This document shows, piece after piece, positions 6,793-7,612 of a DNA stretch of 7,612 bases. The position numbers and the translations under genes are program-made. The DNA comes from Acidobacteriota bacterium. GTDB lineage: Bacteria > Acidobacteriota > Vicinamibacteria > Vicinamibacterales > CAVVIG01. How positions within the stretch are numbered: the first letter of the stretch is position 1; each line of letters starts with the position of its first letter. The notes beneath the pieces are model-generated. The model saw only the letters and a list, made by a program, of their open reading frames with translations. It ran no database searches and was not told where the DNA came from. The stretch covers positions 1 through 7,612 of the forward strand of contig QHWL01000172.1 of the NCBI GenBank assembly GCA_003222555.1, written 5' to 3'.

Positions 6793-7244
6793 GGGTGGGA
6801 GGCATCGTCAGCGTGCTCTCGGGCCAGCCGGTCAATGTGATCGCCGGGCAGGACCGCGCGTTCACCGGGATCCAGAATCAGCGGGTCAACCAGGTGCTCG
6901 ACAACCCATACGGTGACAAGACGCTGAACAACTGGCTGAACCCGGCCGCATTCGCACAACCCCCGCCGGGCACGCTGGGCAATTTCCGCCGCAACAGCGT
7001 GAGAGCGCCGGGGTTCTGGTCGATCGACATGGCGCTGTCGAGGGTCATCCGCTCTGGCGGCAGCCGCAGCCTCGAGCTCCGCGTGGAGGCGTTCAACCTG
7101 CTCAACACGTTCAACTGGGGCCCTCCCACGCTGATAAATGCCGACAGGACCCATACGAACTTCAACTCGGGCGCGTTCGGCCGGATCACAAACATGGCCG
7201 GTGAGCCGCGCATCATGCAATTTGGCATCAAGTACGGCTTCTAG
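6744..7244 (+). CDS. C-terminal barrel piece of the frameshifted TonB-dependent transporter
   Basis: This 166-residue open frame, if begun at ATG 6744, reads MPQFSSRVWRAVASN, then a glycine-rich strand, LDNPYGDKTLNNWLNPAAF, LELRVEAFNLLNTFNWG and a final strand MQFGIKYGF. These are the typical last strands of acidobacterial TonB-dependent transporters; the RVEAFNLLN segment and terminal aromatic are characteristic. In-frame family sequence extends back to about 6729. A G-run at 6734-6738 is only a poor ribosome binding site, and there is no signal peptide, so independent expression as a useful protein is unlikely. It should be read as the detached 3' end of the gene beginning at 3922. Confidence 0.7.
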   Translation: MPQFSSRVWRAVASNLRVGGIVSVLSGQPVNVIAGQDRAFTGIQNQRVNQVLDNPYGDKTLNNWLNPAAFAQPPPGTLGNFRRNSVRAPGFWSIDMALSRVIRSGGSRSLELRVEAFNLLNTFNWGPPTLINADRTHTNFNSGAFGRITNMAGEPRIMQFGIKYGF

Positions 7245-7247
7245 GAG

Positions 7248-7296
7248 AAGCTCGAAGTGCAAAGTCCAAAGCGCTTTTCACTCGAGCTTCGAGCTT
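7248..7296. repeat. 10-bp inverted repeat between the two transporter genes
   Basis: AAGCTCGAAG (7248-7257) and CTTCGAGCTT (7287-7296) are perfect reverse complements with a 29-nt loop. They occupy most of the 62-nt gap between the stop at 7244 and the next ATG at 7307. The right arm contains part of a CGAGCTT tandem (7283-7289, 7290-7296) and ends directly at the GGAG ribosome binding site. It could act as a weak intercistronic terminator or a translation-control hairpin. No U-tract is present. Confidence 0.5.
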
Positions 7297-7300
7297 GGAG
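7297..7300 (+). promoter_or_regulatory. Ribosome binding site of the second transporter
   Basis: GGAG is followed by ACTGTT and ATG at 7307. It abuts the right arm of the inverted repeat, so folding could reduce access to it. Confidence 0.65.
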
Positions 7301-7306
7301 ACTGTT

Positions 7307-7612
7307 ATGAAGCGCTCGCTCCGGGATTTCTCTATGAGCGTGATTGGTCTGCTGATAACCAGCGCGGCCGCCTCGGCGCAGCTGTCGACCGCGCGGCTGA
7401 ACGGCCGAGTGACCGATCAGAGTGACGCCGTGCTGCCGGGAGTCACCGTCACTGTGACGCAGACCGACACGGGGTTCACCCGAAGCGAGGTGACGAATGC
7501 GGACGGGTCGTACGTGCTGTCCAACCTGCCGACCGGTCCCTACCGATTGGAAGTATCGCTCGCGGGGTTTCGCACCTACGCCCAAACGGGCATCGTGCTT
7601 CAGGTCGCCGGC
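7307..7612 (+). CDS. Second TonB-dependent transporter, N-terminal part
   Basis: The frame is open from ATG 7307 to the window edge (102 codons, no stop). The product begins MKRSLRDFSMSVIGLLI, a signal peptide ending ASAQ, and continues into a carboxypeptidase-regulatory-like domain (LNGRVTDQSDAVLPGVTV, NLPTGPYRLEV). Aligned by eye without gaps to the first transporter, 84 of 102 residues are identical, and long DNA stretches also match, so this is a tandem paralogue. Plug and barrel lie beyond the window. Only 62 nt separate it from the upstream gene and I see no promoter there, so co-transcription from the promoter region before 3922 is likely. If the first copy is truly broken, this copy may carry the function, though differing barrels would mean different ligands. 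Confidence 0.9.
   Translation, partial: MKRSLRDFSMSVIGLLITSAAASAQLSTARLNGRVTDQSDAVLPGVTVTVTQTDTGFTRSEVTNADGSYVLSNLPTGPYRLEVSLAGFRTYAQTGIVLQVAG

Larger units (their letters stand above)
3922..7244 (+). pseudogene. TonB-dependent transporter with carboxypeptidase-regulatory-like domain, frameshifted
   Basis: This is one transporter gene of about 1,100 codons read in two frames. It starts at ATG 3922 and continues to about Arg935 (6724-6726) in the first frame. The family sequence resumes in another frame at about 6729 with SAGAQMPQFSSRVW and ends at TAG 7242-7244 with a C-terminal Phe, as expected for a BAM-assembled outer-membrane barrel. The product would import an unknown ligand across the outer membrane with TonB-ExbBD energy. 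Codon positions require a net loss of 3n+1 bases (or gain of 3n+2) near 6727. From memory of the family, a few residues expected between the DR and PQF motifs are missing, which suggests a deletion of roughly 13-16 nt rather than one miscalled base. The breakpoint falls within the C-terminal half of the barrel, so the truncated product is unlikely to fold. An assembly error remains possible. The next gene is a close paralogue. Confidence 0.8.

Overview
The window looks like a piece of a high-GC chromosome from an Acidobacteriota-type bacterium, most like Vicinamibacterales. This rests on protein character only. There are large outer-membrane TonB-dependent transporters with an N-terminal carboxypeptidase-regulatory-like domain, present as tandem paralogues. 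There is also an exported protein of a family I know mainly as multi-copy uncharacterised proteins in acidobacterial genomes. Start codons are preceded by strong GGAG/GGAGG ribosome binding sites. No rRNA, tRNA, CRISPR array, transposase or phage gene is visible.

Layout: (1) 1-459, plus strand: the C-terminal end of a polysaccharide-deacetylase-family hydrolase (PuuE/allantoinase-like). (2) 460-689: a convergent intergenic region packed with GC-rich hairpins, a 22-bp tandem repeat and a 12-bp inverted repeat ending at the next gene's stop codon. (3) 690-2168, minus strand: an exported, probably lipid-anchored, metallo-beta-lactamase-fold hydrolase with a long beta-rich N-terminal module. (4) 2169-2414: a spacer with a candidate promoter for that hydrolase. 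(5) 2415-3503, minus strand: the uncharacterised exported protein. (6) 3504-3921: a 418-bp divergent control region. (7) 3922-7244, plus strand: a TonB-dependent transporter gene of about 1,100 codons, broken by a frameshift near 6727. (8) 7307-7612, plus strand: the start of a second, closely related transporter that runs off the window.

The transporters would sit in the outer membrane and import an unknown substrate using TonB-ExbBD energy. The two minus-strand proteins are exported and may act on compounds in the periplasm or at the cell surface, but nothing in the sequence ties the divergent units to one pathway. The deacetylase is probably a separate unit.

I did not find a convincing undescribed system. 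The points most worth a second look are the broken transporter lying beside an apparently intact paralogue, the repeat-rich convergent spacer, and an inverted repeat touching the second transporter's ribosome binding site.
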